From assembly GCF_050003625.1 (NCBI RefSeq), contig NC_134400.1:226340085-226404084 (forward strand): a stretch of 64,000 nucleotides of DNA, read 5' to 3'. The notes beneath the pieces were generated by a model, which saw nothing but the letters and a program-made list of their open reading frames with translations, made no database searches and was not told the origin of the DNA. Below, in pieces: positions 11,263-23,330 of the stretch (its first letter is position 1; each line of letters opens with the position of its first letter). Both the position numbers and the translations under genes were made by a program. This DNA is from Haematobia irritans (lineage: Eukaryota; Arthropoda; Insecta; Diptera; Muscidae).

Positions 11263-12662
11263 TGTCAACAGGAAAATCTTCTAGCCATGATATATTGGAA
11301 GATCAAGTAGACAATACAATAGCCTTCGTTCCGAAATCGAGTCTTTAGAAGAGATATCATAGCAGTTAGGTCTGTACTGAACTAGACCTAGTTTTTAGAA
11401 AAAGTTTTTTTTATCTAGAAATTAAGTAACATACTTTTAACAAAAAACAAGTTAACATTTTTTAAATGTTCAGAATAAATCTCTTCATTTGTACATTGAT
11501 AGTGATAAACTTTTATTTTAGACAATTTTCGTGACTACCATTACAGTTTTATTATTTAGATCACTCCAATTGGTGGTCCGCAATAAATGTCTTCTACCGC
11601 AAATATAGTCACAAAAACATAGGTTCATTCCATGTTCAGACCATTTTCATTCACAAATTCCATTTTCTCCTCTGGTGTGGTGGTCCAGACACGTACTGCA
11701 CTAAAGACAATAGAATAAAATCTTTTTAAATGTATTTCGTTAGCAGTGGAATAAACCGTCATCATTAACAACCTTACTTAGATAAACCAAAAACTGGGAG
11801 TACAAGACTTGCAATTGAAGTGAGCTCATTAAGAAGGCTACGAAATCGTAGCTTTCCTTCGAAATTCTCGTCCATCATACTTCAGTCTCGTCTTTACTTC
11901 GATGATAACTGGCTATAGATACACAAAGTTTTATCTTAGCACACCACACAATTCCTAAAACAAAGAACAATAAGCTCCATTAAGTACGTATAGATGGCGC
12001 TTAATGTCATATTTTACAGAATTAAAAGCGAAAAAGATAACAACCCAGAATGACCGATAGTGTTTTGCGGTTAAATTCCGCGAAACACCAAAACTAATGC
12101 GGCATTATAAGGAATGGGGAATGAGGAATGTTGTACCCATTAAAGTTACTTATGAACATAAAGGACGATTAAACAAACCACAATTAGTGTCCAGAGTAAT
12201 ATAAAAAATGTGCAAATAGCAAGCGATAGAGCTAGAATGGAGGACTCCCAAGATTAATTAAAAGAAGGCCATAGTAAAAACTAAAAACTCATTAAGCAAA
12301 TGACAACAGCTCTAAAATATGAATTCACAGTAAAGGGAGAATGAAAAAAAATATTAAACTTAAAGGGTCATGAGGTCAGGTGTGGAGTCGTAAAAGAATT
12401 TTAGGATAGGGCATGAAATCGTTAAGAACAAGGGCCACCATCCAGCGAAATTGTTCATAAGTCCACAAAATGCCTTAGCTTACTTCCCTTCTTTAGATAA
12501 ATTTTCAAGGACATGTTGGATTGGAATTTTTAATTTAAAAGAATTATTTTTTCTTTTATATTATATAAGTTTTACTATTACGTCAAATATTTATAGTACA
12601 GATGAAGATGGAAGTGTGCGATGTTTAAGGTTCTTGGATTTCAAACCTTCCACCGAAGCATG
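11263..12662. other. Unassigned AT-rich sequence
   Basis: No gene, RNA or element recognised. Frames are short and without features. Confidence 0.55.
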
Positions 12663-13636
12663 CACGGATGAAAAAGACTGTTTTTCATATGTTTGGCTAT
12701 AAACATTATATGTTTGGAAAACAATTTTTTAAACACAATATTTTTGAGTGCAAGCATATAATGTTCATAAACTAGCATAACATGTTTGGGACATATATGT
12801 TAATATGTTAGAACATATTATGTTTGGGACATAAAATGTTTGTAAATATAATATGCTTGGATGCAAACATATATTAATTTAGAAATAGCCTATAAACATA
12901 TATGTGTTTAGTAGCTTGGAGCGCTATTTAACAGGGAGCGATATTGAATTAAGTTGGTGGTTGTTGCTTGTTATTACAAAATTAACATTTTATTTTTCCT
13001 TGGGCAATTGATCAGCTACTTCGTTGATCCTTACAAACTGTGTGGTCCGCTGTTCGAATCCCCGTCCGGCAAAAGGTAAAATTAAAATAAAAAAAAATCA
13101 TAAAATTGAATAATTTCTTCTAAAATGTTTGTATTACAGAAAAAGGTGCTAATAACTAAAAAATCTCGTGGAAGTGAGAAAGATGTGGGGGAATATACAA
13201 TTAGGCAGAAACAAAATTTTGAGCATTCAGTTCGAAAACCTATGTTGTTAGCACCTATATTACCTGTTTATTTTCATAATTCATGATTGTAAATATATAA
13301 ATAAATAAATAAAATTTTGAGCACAATATTGTTTGGGAGAATTTTTTTTAAGCATATAATATTTTTGGGTGCAAAAGGCTTCCAAACATATTATATGTTC
13401 ACATAATAACATATTGTTTTTTGGAAGACAACATTATTGAATTTGGATGCAAAAATACAAAATGTTTGGAAATTGACTACCCAAACATATATTGTTTAGA
13501 CCAATATGCTTTCAAACATATTATATATTGGAAGAGATCAAACATATAAATGTTTGGGCAATAGCCAAAAATGTATATGCTTGAAGCAAAATATGTTTGG
13601 GAGTATATGTTACAGAAGCGATTTTTTGTGAGCGTG
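12663..13636. mobile_element. ATATGTTTGG-repeat inverted-repeat element with tRNA-like module
   Basis: About 974 bp, flanked by TG on both sides (TA in its relative at 32745). The left end is CACGGATGAAAAAGACTG and the right end is 'gaagcgattttttgtgagcgtg'. Both arms are dense in 'catatgtttgg' and its complement. The middle has a tRNA-like B block at 13011-13074 followed by the same right arm as the 2377 element. It is related to the 1.7-kb element at 32745-34478. Confidence 0.65.
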
Positions 13637-13655
13637 TGGGAATATACTAACTCTG

Positions 13656-14009
13656 TCATTTCTGTATGTTTGGTGACCATTGTGCAGTAGAAATAAAACT
13701 ATTCCTGGTCGATGTGTGCTGAGTGCGATGTTGCGCAGTCCTGTTGCAGTCGAGACCGTAATTTTTATTTATCCAGGGCTTCAATACTGCCTTTTGGACA
13801 TTTTCCCCATAATATTTGGCATTTACATTCACGACGGTCAATGAATACGAGCAGGTCCTCCCCATAACCGTCGGCGGCGCTTGAGTTCTGGTGGCGAAGA
13901 TATAAATTTTCAGCAGACCTCTTTGGCGAGTAAACTTGACCATTTTGTTCGCAAACTGCTCACTGTGGAATGCTTCGTGCAAGCGAAGCAACTCCATCGA
14001 TTTTTTCAT
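13656..14009 (-). pseudogene. Tc1/mariner-type transposase fragment, frameshifted
   Basis: The minus strand has a continuous frame of 117 codons. Its middle reads VNAKYYGENVQKAVLKPW, a typical stretch between the first and second catalytic acidic residues of Tc1/mariner transposases. Just downstream, in another frame (about 13690-13740), the sequence reads LQQDCATSHSA, matching the second catalytic Asp motif (QQD..P.H). Upstream, a block like EQFANK resembles the part after the first Asp. At least two frameshifts separate these pieces, and the N-terminal DNA-binding half and the C-terminus are absent. It is a dead fragment of a DNA transposon. No borders were found, and it abuts the element ending at 13636. 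Confidence 0.65.
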
Positions 14010-14697
14010 TCAAACTTTTTTATGCATCAATGAGATCCTTATTTTTTTTTTTGACTTCTCGCAATATGTTAAAATCGATCAAATCTTGCCTTTCACTTTT
14101 CAAATAATTTGTTGTTGTTAGTATTTTTGTTGTCCACTTTTATGTGATAGCCAGGTTGAAATACATATTAGCCACACTGTAAACCGACTTCTGGCGCATC
14201 CTGGGGTCACATTAGATATAATTTTTTGTTGTTTTTTAATCAAGTACATCATGCAAAAACTTTTTTCATTAATTTTTGTATCGAACCTAACATATGTCGA
14301 AAAAAATGACAGTGTCATTATTCCCGTTTTGATTGCTTAGTCGCCACTCCTCCCTTGGACTCCATTAACCATATTGAGGATGAACATTTACCTTTGGCCC
14401 TTTTTTTATCTAATAACCTGCCACTTTAAATAAGTGATATTCTCATGTCATTCATCAGAGATAGGATTAAAAGAAAAAAGGGACAGATTCAAAGATGATT
14501 TTTTTTAAACGGATAAAGGGTAAACACGAACAACCAACCAAACATTGTCAAAACGCTCTTGCTTCTCCTGTGACAGTTCCAGGCACAGAAGAACTTTGCC
14601 AGCCAACGTTTACTCCATTACTTCAACTTTGTACTTTAATGATGTTAACACAAAACGTTTTCAGGTGGGGGAGGGGGGAAGCCCTTAAGAGAAATGG
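14010..14697. other. Unassigned sequence
   Basis: T-rich runs near 14041-14050 and 14401. No gene recognised. Confidence 0.5.
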
Positions 14698-14849
14698 ATG
14701 ATTTTCAGGGATGGAAAATGCAGTACTATAGTACTTTTTTCAATACTTTTTCACCCAGGTCAGTACCGTAGTACCCCCGTGAATGATTTAGTACCTTTTG
14801 TGTAGACATTTTTGAGCCGATAGCAGATTTATGGTACAATAATTTTGAC

Positions 14850-16110
14850 GCGGAGGGGGACATCCCCTTTGTCGGACTTTTTGAAAATTGGACCAAAGTT
14901 GACCGATTTGCTTGAAATTTTCATTGAAGGTTGGGGTTGGCATCTAGACAAAGATCCGCTACTTTTTATTTCGATATTTGCGGCGGAGGGGGGCCTCCCC
15001 TTTGTTGGTTTTTTTTAAGTACAGTGAAAAAACTAAAATTCTCTAAATTATCTGAGATTTACAGAGAACATGCGGTGAGGTTATGGAATTAATATGGGGT
15101 ACCTGATGATTTCGTAGGTGGACGGGGAGGGGGACCTCCCCCTAGCCCTACTTTTTGAAACTTGGAACAAAATTATGCGATTTGATTTGCTTGAAATTTT
15201 CATTGAATGTTGGGGTTGGCATATAGACAAAAATACGCTACATTATTTTTCGATATTTGGTCGGGGAGGGGGGACCACCCCTTTGTCCGACTTTTTTGTA
15301 AAGTACAGTGAAAACAAAACTAAACTCCCCGACTGAAATTTTACGGAAAAAATGGGTGAGGTTATGAAATTTATATCAGTGTCCTGATTTTTTAATAAAA
15401 ATAAAAGGGCATAGGGAGACATCCGCTTCTCTTAAGTACATACAGAGAAACAATTAAACTTTACCGAGTTACTTGAAATTTACACAGGACTGGGAAGAGG
15501 TTACGATATTAATAGTTGATACCAGATTTTGTGATATTTGGACGGAAGAGAGGCCGCCCCTTTAGGCTTATAATTTGCTTGACATTTTCTGGGACGTTTA
15601 CAAAAGATACGCTACATCACTTTTCAATATTTGGTCGGGGACGAGGTCCTCCTCAAAAACTGCAAAAAAAAAAACAAAAATTTTTAGTTTTCTTGAAATT
15701 TACAAAGGCAGTGGGGGAAGGTTATGAACGAAGAGGCAACTTTCCTTGCCCCACCCTTGAAGGAAAGTTTCAAGAATTTTCAGGGAAGGTTAGGGGTGCT
15801 ATTCAGGTGTTTGTCGATATTGTATCGGGGAAAGTGACGTCCCTTTAAAACAATAGAGCAAAATTTAAACATCTCCGATCTACTTGAAATTTATAGGGAA
15901 CGTGGGAGGAGGTGATTAAATTTATACATGATTTTTAAATTAGTATATGATTTTTCGATATCTGGTTGGGGAAGGGGAAAATTGAAATAAACTTTGTCGA
16001 TTTACTTCGATAGAATTTATAGGGACCATTGAGTAGTTGTGAAATTAATACAGGGCACGTGATAGTCCGATATCAGGTCTTAGTGGAGCGAGGGTGGGGA
16101 GAGGGTTCCC
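14850..16110. repeat. Diverged tandem repeats with GGGGAGG...CCTCCCC hairpins
   Basis: GC-rich palindromic blocks such as GGAGGGGGACCTCCCC occur at about 14852, 14985, 15124 and 15262 (spacing 133-139 bp). Weaker versions lie at about 15411, 15543, 15637, 15823, 15966 and 16085. Between them 'tgcttgaaattttcattgaa' and 'ggttggggttggcat' recur. This is a decayed tandem array in otherwise AT-rich DNA. Confidence 0.7.
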
Positions 16111-16644
16111 TTTTGTCCGTTTTTTTTTTTCTTAAATTGAAAGTAGAGGGTTGTCCGTAAATGGGAACTCGGTACTTCTTTTTAGTAAAGAACATAATTT
16201 TACATGAAATTGGCAGCCAACGTAGAGGGTGCATCATTTTCCAACATTTTAGCAAATGTTAATGTGGTAAAATTTTTTACTACATTTGCTTTTTCCGATT
16301 TATTGTTTGGGAAACAGTAATTCTTTGTATGTTATTATAATATAGCGCTTAATTTTCAGATATGGTGAGGAGAAAGATAACTTTCCTTGAAAAAACACAT
16401 TCACAAGAAATATAGAAGATTGTCCAAATACTTGAATACAGAACATTATTTATTGGAGGAAAGGGTACACCCTCTCCCCGATATTTTTTAAGACGAACCA
16501 TTTTACATATGCATATCCGCCGTATTTGTACCTATAAACGAAAAAGCAAGTAGTTCGATTTGTTTGAAAGAATTTAAATCTTTTCGAATTTGTTTTCAGC
16601 ACGAAGGATAGGTTGACTAAGTTAACGCAAACTGTTCCTACAAA

Positions 16645-16687
16645 TACGCTTCGGCAGGCGCAGCGAAGCGGGCCGGGTTACGCTAGT
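16645..16687 (+). mobile_element. Helitron-like 3' terminus
   Basis: A hairpin GCTTCG...CGAAGC (16649-16670) is followed 12 bases later by CTAG and T, the order expected at a Helitron 3' end (hairpin, short spacer, CTRR, T). The 5' end (TC) was not located, so extent and autonomy are unknown. The preceding hairpin array may belong to this element. Confidence 0.55.
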
Positions 16688-16750
16688 TTTTTATAAATTT
16701 TTATTTCTATAGAAAATTTTGTGAAAATTTTATTTCTATAGAAAATTTAG
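16688..16750. repeat. Short ATTTCTATAGAAAATTTT repeat
   Basis: Two to three copies of a roughly 30-bp unit with core TTTCTATAGAAAAT. The same unit, inverted, makes the larger array at 52670-52960. Confidence 0.6.
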
Positions 16751-16875
16751 AGGTGCTCTTGACAATAATCTTCCAACGGAATTTTTGTTGAAATTAGTGA
16801 AAAGTACTTTTTCGCTCAAAAAAATACCTTTTTTGTACTTTCTTAAAAATTGTATTTTCCATCCCTGATGATTTT

Positions 16876-17991
16876 TCATTCATGTGAGTCTTTAGGTGAG
16901 AGGATGCGTGAAATAAGTCCTAATGATTTTACATTTTTTGTTTTTCTTTATTTCTTGGTTCTTTTGTGGGAATCCCTGGTGAATGGCTTTTATTAAATAA
17001 CCCAGAAAGCTTTTATAAAGTTAAACAAGTCCTTGACATTAAAAATCTCATATTTAAATATGTGGGAGACAGCATCATCCCAAAGGACGAACTCACAGAG
17101 TCCTTCCCCCTACACCAACACCGGCATACGTAGTCACAGGCATATGACAACACTTATGTATGCAAACACCAGGAGACAGTGCGTGTGTTCATTACTTAAT
17201 TGATGGAAACAGAATCACCCATCCAGACATCGTGGCCAATGTTCCCATCCACACTCTTTAGGGGACCACCATCACAACGGGGGTACTAATGAAGAAGCTC
17301 CCATGAAACTTTTATGCCAGTTTTCAAAAGTCTATGGAAATTTTAATTAAATATGGAGTGAATGTGTCCTCAAGTGTCATAGAGAGAAGCGTTACAACAT
17401 GCACACACGCACCAGGACGTATAATATCCTTCAAGACAGCGGCTGGGTAAAAAACAACAGCAACAACAATAACTAGAAAATGTTTGTTTGGTAACTTTCA
17501 AGAACCTCTGGAATCTTAGGAAAATGTCTGAAAGTATTTGGAAGAACACAAGCGAGCATACCCTGCTAAATGCAAGTGATTCCAAAGCTGAAAGGACTAT
17601 GGTAGGTTATCTTAACTCATATGTTTCGTGGTGTTTGGTCTATGTCGGCTGTTTGGAATTGTCTGGAGTGGCGCTTATGGCTCAAAGTGTTGAGAGTCTA
17701 GCTCAAGTAGCAAATATCTGGTAACAAAAGTGTTTTTTTTTTAAGTTTCTGCAGCTTTTAGTAATGCGTAATAATTACATTAATGTCAATATTTGTATTT
17801 GGCAAACAATGCCAGAGAGATAGAAAGAACAAGAGAGAACTGTTGCACAACGCCACTTGGCTAAAGTGTACCACAACCAGAGATGATAAATAGCATTGTT
17901 GAAATGGTACTAAAACAGCTTCGAAAAAGTACTTTTCCAAAACAAAAAGTACTTATCACTTTTGTGACAGCAACGCCCCTTTTCGCTCTAA
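16876..17991. other. Unassigned sequence
   Basis: Contains 'aagtacttttccaaaac' near 17928, reminiscent of the arms of the hAT-like element at 14706, but without borders. An AAC/ACA-rich stretch lies near 17452-17472. No gene recognised. Confidence 0.5.
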
Positions 17992-18358
17992 AGGTGTGTA
18001 ATAAGTAATAACATAGTTCGCCTTGCACACAAAGGGCCATGGGTTCGAACCCAGTTTAAAAACACCAAGTACTCTATCAGTATTACTGGTTACATTACTG
18101 AGTGTATAAAAAGCTTCTCTAAGTGGTTTCACCGTAATGTGATACGCCGTACGAACACCGCTATAAAAAGTTCCCGACAGGAACTTTTGAGTAACGCTGC
18201 TAACATTTCTGAGTATTATTTCAAAGTTTCTTTAAGTGGTAAACGCCGTTCGGCTATAAAAGAGGTTTTTACCATAGAGCTAAACAAAGAATCGGACAGC
18301 ACTCATTGATGAGAGAAAAGTGCATCACCTGTGATACCCCATACATACTTACCTAATG
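17992..18358 (+). repeat. tRNA-derived SINE with internally duplicated body
   Basis: The tRNA-like head (B-box GGGTTCGAACC at 18040-18050) is followed by the body. The segment 'acatttctgagt..' to 'cgctataaaa' occurs twice (about 18094-18170 and 18205-18260), giving an internal duplication. The 3' part 'gcactcattgatgagagaaaag' follows, and the tail is eroded ('acttacctaatg'). Confidence 0.7.
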
Positions 18359-18398
18359 TAATAATTGATCGTTTTAAAATAAAGTGTAAAGTATGTTG

Positions 18399-20208
18399 TA
18401 GAGCTTGACCAAAGAATCGCCTTCGGTCGATTTTGTGTTCAAAGTCTAGGTCGCAATTTAAGTCCAGTCGCCTTCAAATTTGGCACATGTTCCTAATTTG
18501 GGTCAGAATAGAACCCTATTGATTTTGGAAGAAATCGGTTCAGATTTAGATATAGCTCCCATATATATCTTTCGCCCGATATGCACTAATATGGACCCAG
18601 CAGCCAGAGTTTTATACCGATTTGCTTGAAATTTTGTACAAACATAACACTTAGTCCTATAGTCATGTGTGCAAAATTTGATTGAAATCGGTTCGGATTT
18701 AGATATAGCTCCCATATATATCTTTCGCCCGATATGGACGTATATGGCCCAAGAAGCCAGATTTTTGGCCGAATTTGGTTGAAATTTTGCACTAGGAGTA
18801 CAATTGGTAGTGCAGTTAAGTGTGCAAAATTTGATTGAAATCGGTTCAGATTTAGATATAGCTCTCATATATATCTTTCGCCCGATATGGACTAATATGG
18901 TTCTAATAGCCAGAGTTTTGGCCCAATTTGGTTGAAATTTTGCACAGGGAGTAGAATTAGCATTGTAGCAATGCGTGCCAAATTTGATTGAAATCGGTTC
19001 AGATTTAGATATAGCTCCCATATATATATTTCGCCCGATATGCACTTATATGGACCCAGAAGCCAGAGTTTTATCCCGATTAGCTTGAAATTTTGCACAA
19101 GGAGTACAATTGGTAGTATAGCCATGTGTGTCAAATTTGATTGAAATCGGTTCAGATTTAGATATAGCTCCCATATATATCTTTCGCCCGATATGCACTT
19201 ATATGGACCCAGAAGCCAGAGTTTTATCCCGATTAGCTTGAAATTTTGCACAAGGAGTACAATTAGTCATATAGTCATGTGTGCCAAATTTGATTGAAAT
19301 CGGTTCAGATTTAGATATAGCTCCCATATATATGTTTTTCTAATTTCGACAAAAATGGTCAAAATAGCAACATTTTCCTTGTAAATTCGCCACTGCTTAG
19401 TCGAAAAGTTGTAAAAATTACTCTAATTTTCCTAAACTTCTAATACATATATATCGAGCGATAAATCATAAATAAACTTTTGCGAAGTTTCCTTAAAATT
19501 GCTTCAGATTTAAATGTTTCCCATATTTTTTTTACTAAAATTGTGTTCCACCCTAATGCATTAGCCAACTTAAATTTTGAGTCTACAGATTTTGTAAAAG
19601 TCTATCAAATTCTGTCCACATCTTGTGAAATTTAAATGTATGTATTTAGGACAAACTTTTATATATAGCACCCAACACATTTGACGGATGTGATATGGTA
19701 TCGAAAATTTAGATCTACAAAGTGGTGCAGGGTATAATATGGTCGGTCCCGCCCGACTTTAGACTTTCCTTACTTGTGTTTTACTAACATTGTGTTCCAC
19801 CCTAGTGCATTAGCCGACTTAAATTTTGAGTCTATAAATTTTGTAGAAGTCTATCAAATTCTGTCCAGATCGAGTGATATTTAAATGTATGTATTTGGGA
19901 CAAACCTTTATATATCCCCCAACACATTTGACGGATGTGATATGGTATCCGCCCGACTTTAGACTTTCCTTATAATATCAAACTACAGAATTTTGAATAC
20001 TAAAAAGTCTGTTAGTTCTAAAATAAAATATTATAAGACATGAACTGAATTACTTTTTATTGTTGTTTTTATGCCTTTGTTGAATATAATATGATAATAT
20101 TGAACTAAAATACACCAAATTTCTCTAATTACAAACTTCAGCCGATAACTGCTTTTTTGCCGAACTTCGGCTTTGGCCAAAAAAAAAACCCGCTTCGGTC
20201 GAGCTCTA
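18399..20208. mobile_element. hAT-like element containing a 153-bp tandem array
   Basis: Terminal inverted repeats TAGAGCT[T/C]GACC[A/G]AAG are flanked by 8-bp duplications GTATGTTG (18391-18398) and GTATGCTG (20209-20216), 7 of 8 identical. No transposase. Most of the interior (about 18430-19975) is a satellite-bearing unit like those at 23331 and 32651. Confidence 0.75.
18430..19975 (+). repeat. Satellite-bearing unit with 153-bp tandem array (array 1)
   Basis: The word GGTTCAGATTTAGATATAGC recurs with starts at 18538, 18691, 18844, 18997, 19150 and 19303, a spacing of exactly 153 bp each time. Because 153 is 51 codons, the array opens long frames on the minus strand (up to 180 codons) that are not genes. 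The 3' flank ends in 'gcccgactttagactttcc', and the last ~235 bp is duplicated (about 19535-19770 and 19780-19975). Confidence 0.85.
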
Positions 20209-20216
20209 GTATGCTG

Positions 20217-22550
20217 TAGGATATAATATCGTGCAATATCGTTTAAGAAGTAACTCCCATTACCAAGAAGATTTCAATTTCGGTACAAAGTTTACGTTGT
20301 TATACTCTCGAATAGGATGGAACGCTAATTCAGTAGGTTTGGGCGATCATCATATCACATAGCCAGCTTCAAACGACTTTAGATTTTTCTAAATTATTTC
20401 AAATAGATTTTCCACTTTTTCTTGCAGCGGTAAACATGGTTGTTTTGAAAGAAATCCATTTTAGGAAATTCAAAAACAAGATTATTGAAAATTTATTTTC
20501 AACTAGAGGCTAATGAACGGTATTTACAACACTTCCTCTTAAAGCCATTCAACGATATTTGTCAACTTTAACTTTTGACATTGCTTTGAAGTACCCAGAG
20601 AATTCTTACCTTCATAGAAGGACTTTACTTACACACACATAGTTCTAAAAATAGCCTTTTACATTATGGCAAGCATATTTCCAATATGTCTCTTTGTAAT
20701 CCTTACTAATTGCTTAGTATTGAGTTTTCCAAATATTAGCTTAAAAGCAGATGGTTTTGGCAAAGTTTAAAAGTTATTTGTTCCGGTCATTTCCTGTCGA
20801 ATCCCTTTCATTGCTCAATCATAATCACAATACACGTTGGAGACTCATACAATAACAATCAGTATGCTTTGTCCCACATCTTACAGCGCCGTTGCCAAAT
20901 GTCGTCATTGCCCACAAAACATCTATAATGGTCAAAATCAATCCGAAAAAGCAATAAGTCCATTGGACATAATGAAAGCACGCATGAAAGCAATTTGGGC
21001 AATGACAAAGAAAAGCTGAACAAATCAAAGTTTTCTTCATATTTGCCCTAGCCACCACAATGTGGTGCCTGATATTCTTCCTGAATTGTTAGCCACCAAC
21101 AAATACGCCCCAAGAATGTAATCAAATGGAAGCTCATAATACGAGATGTGATGTGAAATATGAAAAAGCATAACTAAAGCCGAGAGACGCAATCCATATT
21201 CAATAAAAATATTATGGACATGAAAAGCGAAAAAAAACAACAACAACAAAAAATGAACAAAATTTTCACAGGCTATAAACCATGTATTTATGACTACAAG
21301 TCGAACGACAATGAGATGACAATGTTGGATGGTTGGACTATGGAATGGCAAGCTGTTGGATGGTAACATAGAATGCCGGGAATGAACCTTGTCAGCCACC
21401 CAGCAAATCCTTATCATAACCCATAAACACTATGTATATTCATCCGTTGATGTTTTTCATGAATATATTGAAATCAAAAAGAACTACTAGAAACGACAAA
21501 CGACAAAATAGTGAGCAACAATACAAACGTGATATCAAGATGGTAAACATACATTAGATCTAACGTTAGGGGGAATAGCATTATCCAAGAAGAAGAACAA
21601 GAACCTAGTGCTGCCGGAGGTTTGCTGCTGGTTGATATGGACAATCTAGAGAATCCAGTATTTGCAGGCGGCAGCCACCCATATAAAGTTCTTCTTCTAT
21701 CCTATCAATTACTTTAGCATGACGGGGGCGAAAATAAATTGCACAAACAAAAAATGTTGCATACTTTAAGGCTGGAGTGTTTTAGCGACACACTTTGGTC
21801 ACATTTGCCATTGTGCGGTAAGTGGATGGGTGGGTGAATGTGAGAGGTACACACGTAGCCCCGTGCACATCCTTAAAACAATGCAGAGCTATTTTCTTCT
21901 ACTAGGGGGTCGTGAATACTCTTTGTTTTGTTTTTAGATGCAAACTTGCTCTATTGCCGTCGCACGGGAAGTGTAGCAAGTGTGACAGGCATCGTGTTTT
22001 ATTATGTTTACGTTTTCATAGCATACCTTTAGGGTTAGTAATTATAATAATCGTGTCAGCGTTGTTTATGTGCCACAACGACAATAGACGACAAGTATAA
22101 AGTGCGACCCACGCCTATTGCGAATACAGCGACACCTTCCTCATTCCCCAAACATGCACATGACTGACTTTTGATAATATTGTGTGGTTGTGTGGAAAAA
22201 CGTGTTAGAAATACGAAAATTTTAAACCACATTCAGGGGAAAATCAGAACTATGAAATGCAATAAAAAAACTGCTCTAATTGTTGAAGGTGTGGAATACG
22301 GTTTAGCTAAACAATGGAAAAATGGTTTGCAGCAGAATTTAATTAGGCACAAGCATGCATGAAAATGTAACTCATTTTTAATTAAATCGGTGTAAATGAA
22401 AACAAAATCTCTTGAAAATATTTATTTTTTATATGGGAAAGTTAAAAACTAGAAAAATGTTTACGCTTGAAGCAGATGCTAAAATGTTTAGTTGCATTTT
22501 AGTTTATAGCGCCTATGAACGGTTGTCATACGAGGGGTAATACAATATTA
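20217..22550. other. Unassigned, largely single-copy-looking sequence
   Basis: More balanced base composition than the repeats. No coding gene, splice-bounded exon or RNA gene recognised. The longest frames (20825-21058 and 21037-21417, both on minus) have no family features. Confidence 0.5.
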
Positions 22551-23330
22551 CACGCAAAAAAATAATTATTTCCTCCCAAACGAAATTTTAGACAAACAAA
22601 GTTCGTTTCTCATTTGCTTTTCGCTGAAAGGATGTGTATTTGGAAGAAAAGTATATACTTTTTGTGATAAACGTTTATTCTTTTCCAGGATGTAACTCCA
22701 AAAAAAATTTTGCCTAATTGCATTTTCCAATGTAGAAGAAATTATACGATTTTATAAATTTTAAAATTTTTTTTTTACCTTTCGCCACTGAGCTATGTAC
22801 TTGCTATGGTCATCAATAGATAATTACCCATATAAGTTATATTTATGTAGCATAGCTTGCGGCGCCCACGAACCGAATAAACAAAGTTTATTTAACAGAA
22901 ACAAACATTTAGTTTGGCACCATGGAGCAGTGGTTGCTACGTCCGACTTGCATGCCAAGGGTCGTGGGTTCGATCCGCGCTTCGACCAAAGTTTTTTGTT
23001 TTTGTTTTTTTTTTTTTATAAATACATTTCAGATATATTCGGAAGATTCCGAAGAAATGTTCAACATTACATTGTACTATATTCAATTTTGAACTGTAAA
23101 ATATGTCTTATTAAAGACCTAAACTCAGAAAAGAATAGTGTTTGATATAAACGAAATGGACTGTGTTGTTGTGTCAAAAATAACTTTTTTTATTGAGAAA
23201 ATAAAAATTTTGTAACAAACGGATTTTTTTGGTGATAAAAGTTTAAAATTTTCGAAGCAATTCAAAAAACTCTAACAAAAGAAAAGCGTTTTCGGTACAC
23301 GTTTTCCAAACGTTTTTTTTTCTTTGCGTT
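22551..23330. mobile_element. TA-flanked inverted-repeat element with tRNA-like module (copy 2)
   Basis: An inverted copy of 2377-3280, flanked by TA on both sides (22549-22550, 23331-23332). Ends are CACGCAAAAAAATAATT and, read inward from the right, AACGCAAAGAAAAAAAA. tRNA-like module A is intact (22914-22988, plus strand). Module B is reduced: its A-box (minus strand, about 22786-22798) is joined directly to the bases after the B-box, so about 55 bp including the B-box are gone. Confidence 0.75.
22914..22988 (+). ncRNA. tRNA-like module A
   Basis: Same module as at 2722-2795: A-box-like ATGGAGCAGTGG, B-box GGTTCGATCC, TGC at the anticodon position. It is not a credible functional tRNA because the stems mismatch. 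Confidence 0.5.

Larger units (their letters stand above)
14706..16867. mobile_element. hAT-like non-autonomous element with internal repeats and nested Helitron-like end
   Basis: A perfect 8-bp target duplication ATGATTTT (14698-14705 and 16868-16875) flanks terminal inverted repeats CAGGGATGGAAAAT. These are diagnostic of the hAT superfamily. At 2162 bp it encodes no recognisable transposase. The outer parts carry 'agtactttttc' words. The middle (about 14850-16110) is a run of GC-rich hairpin blocks, and 16645-16687 looks like a Helitron 3' end. The middle was probably inserted later. Confidence 0.8.

Noticed and set aside
18503..19251. Long minus-strand frames (180 and 119 codons) that look like a repeat protein.
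   Set aside because: They translate the 153-bp array. A period of 51 codons keeps frames open, and two different frames give the same kind of peptide.
18538..19340. CRISPR array because of regular direct repeats.
   Set aside because: Units are 153 bp with no unique spacers, in a eukaryotic repeat.
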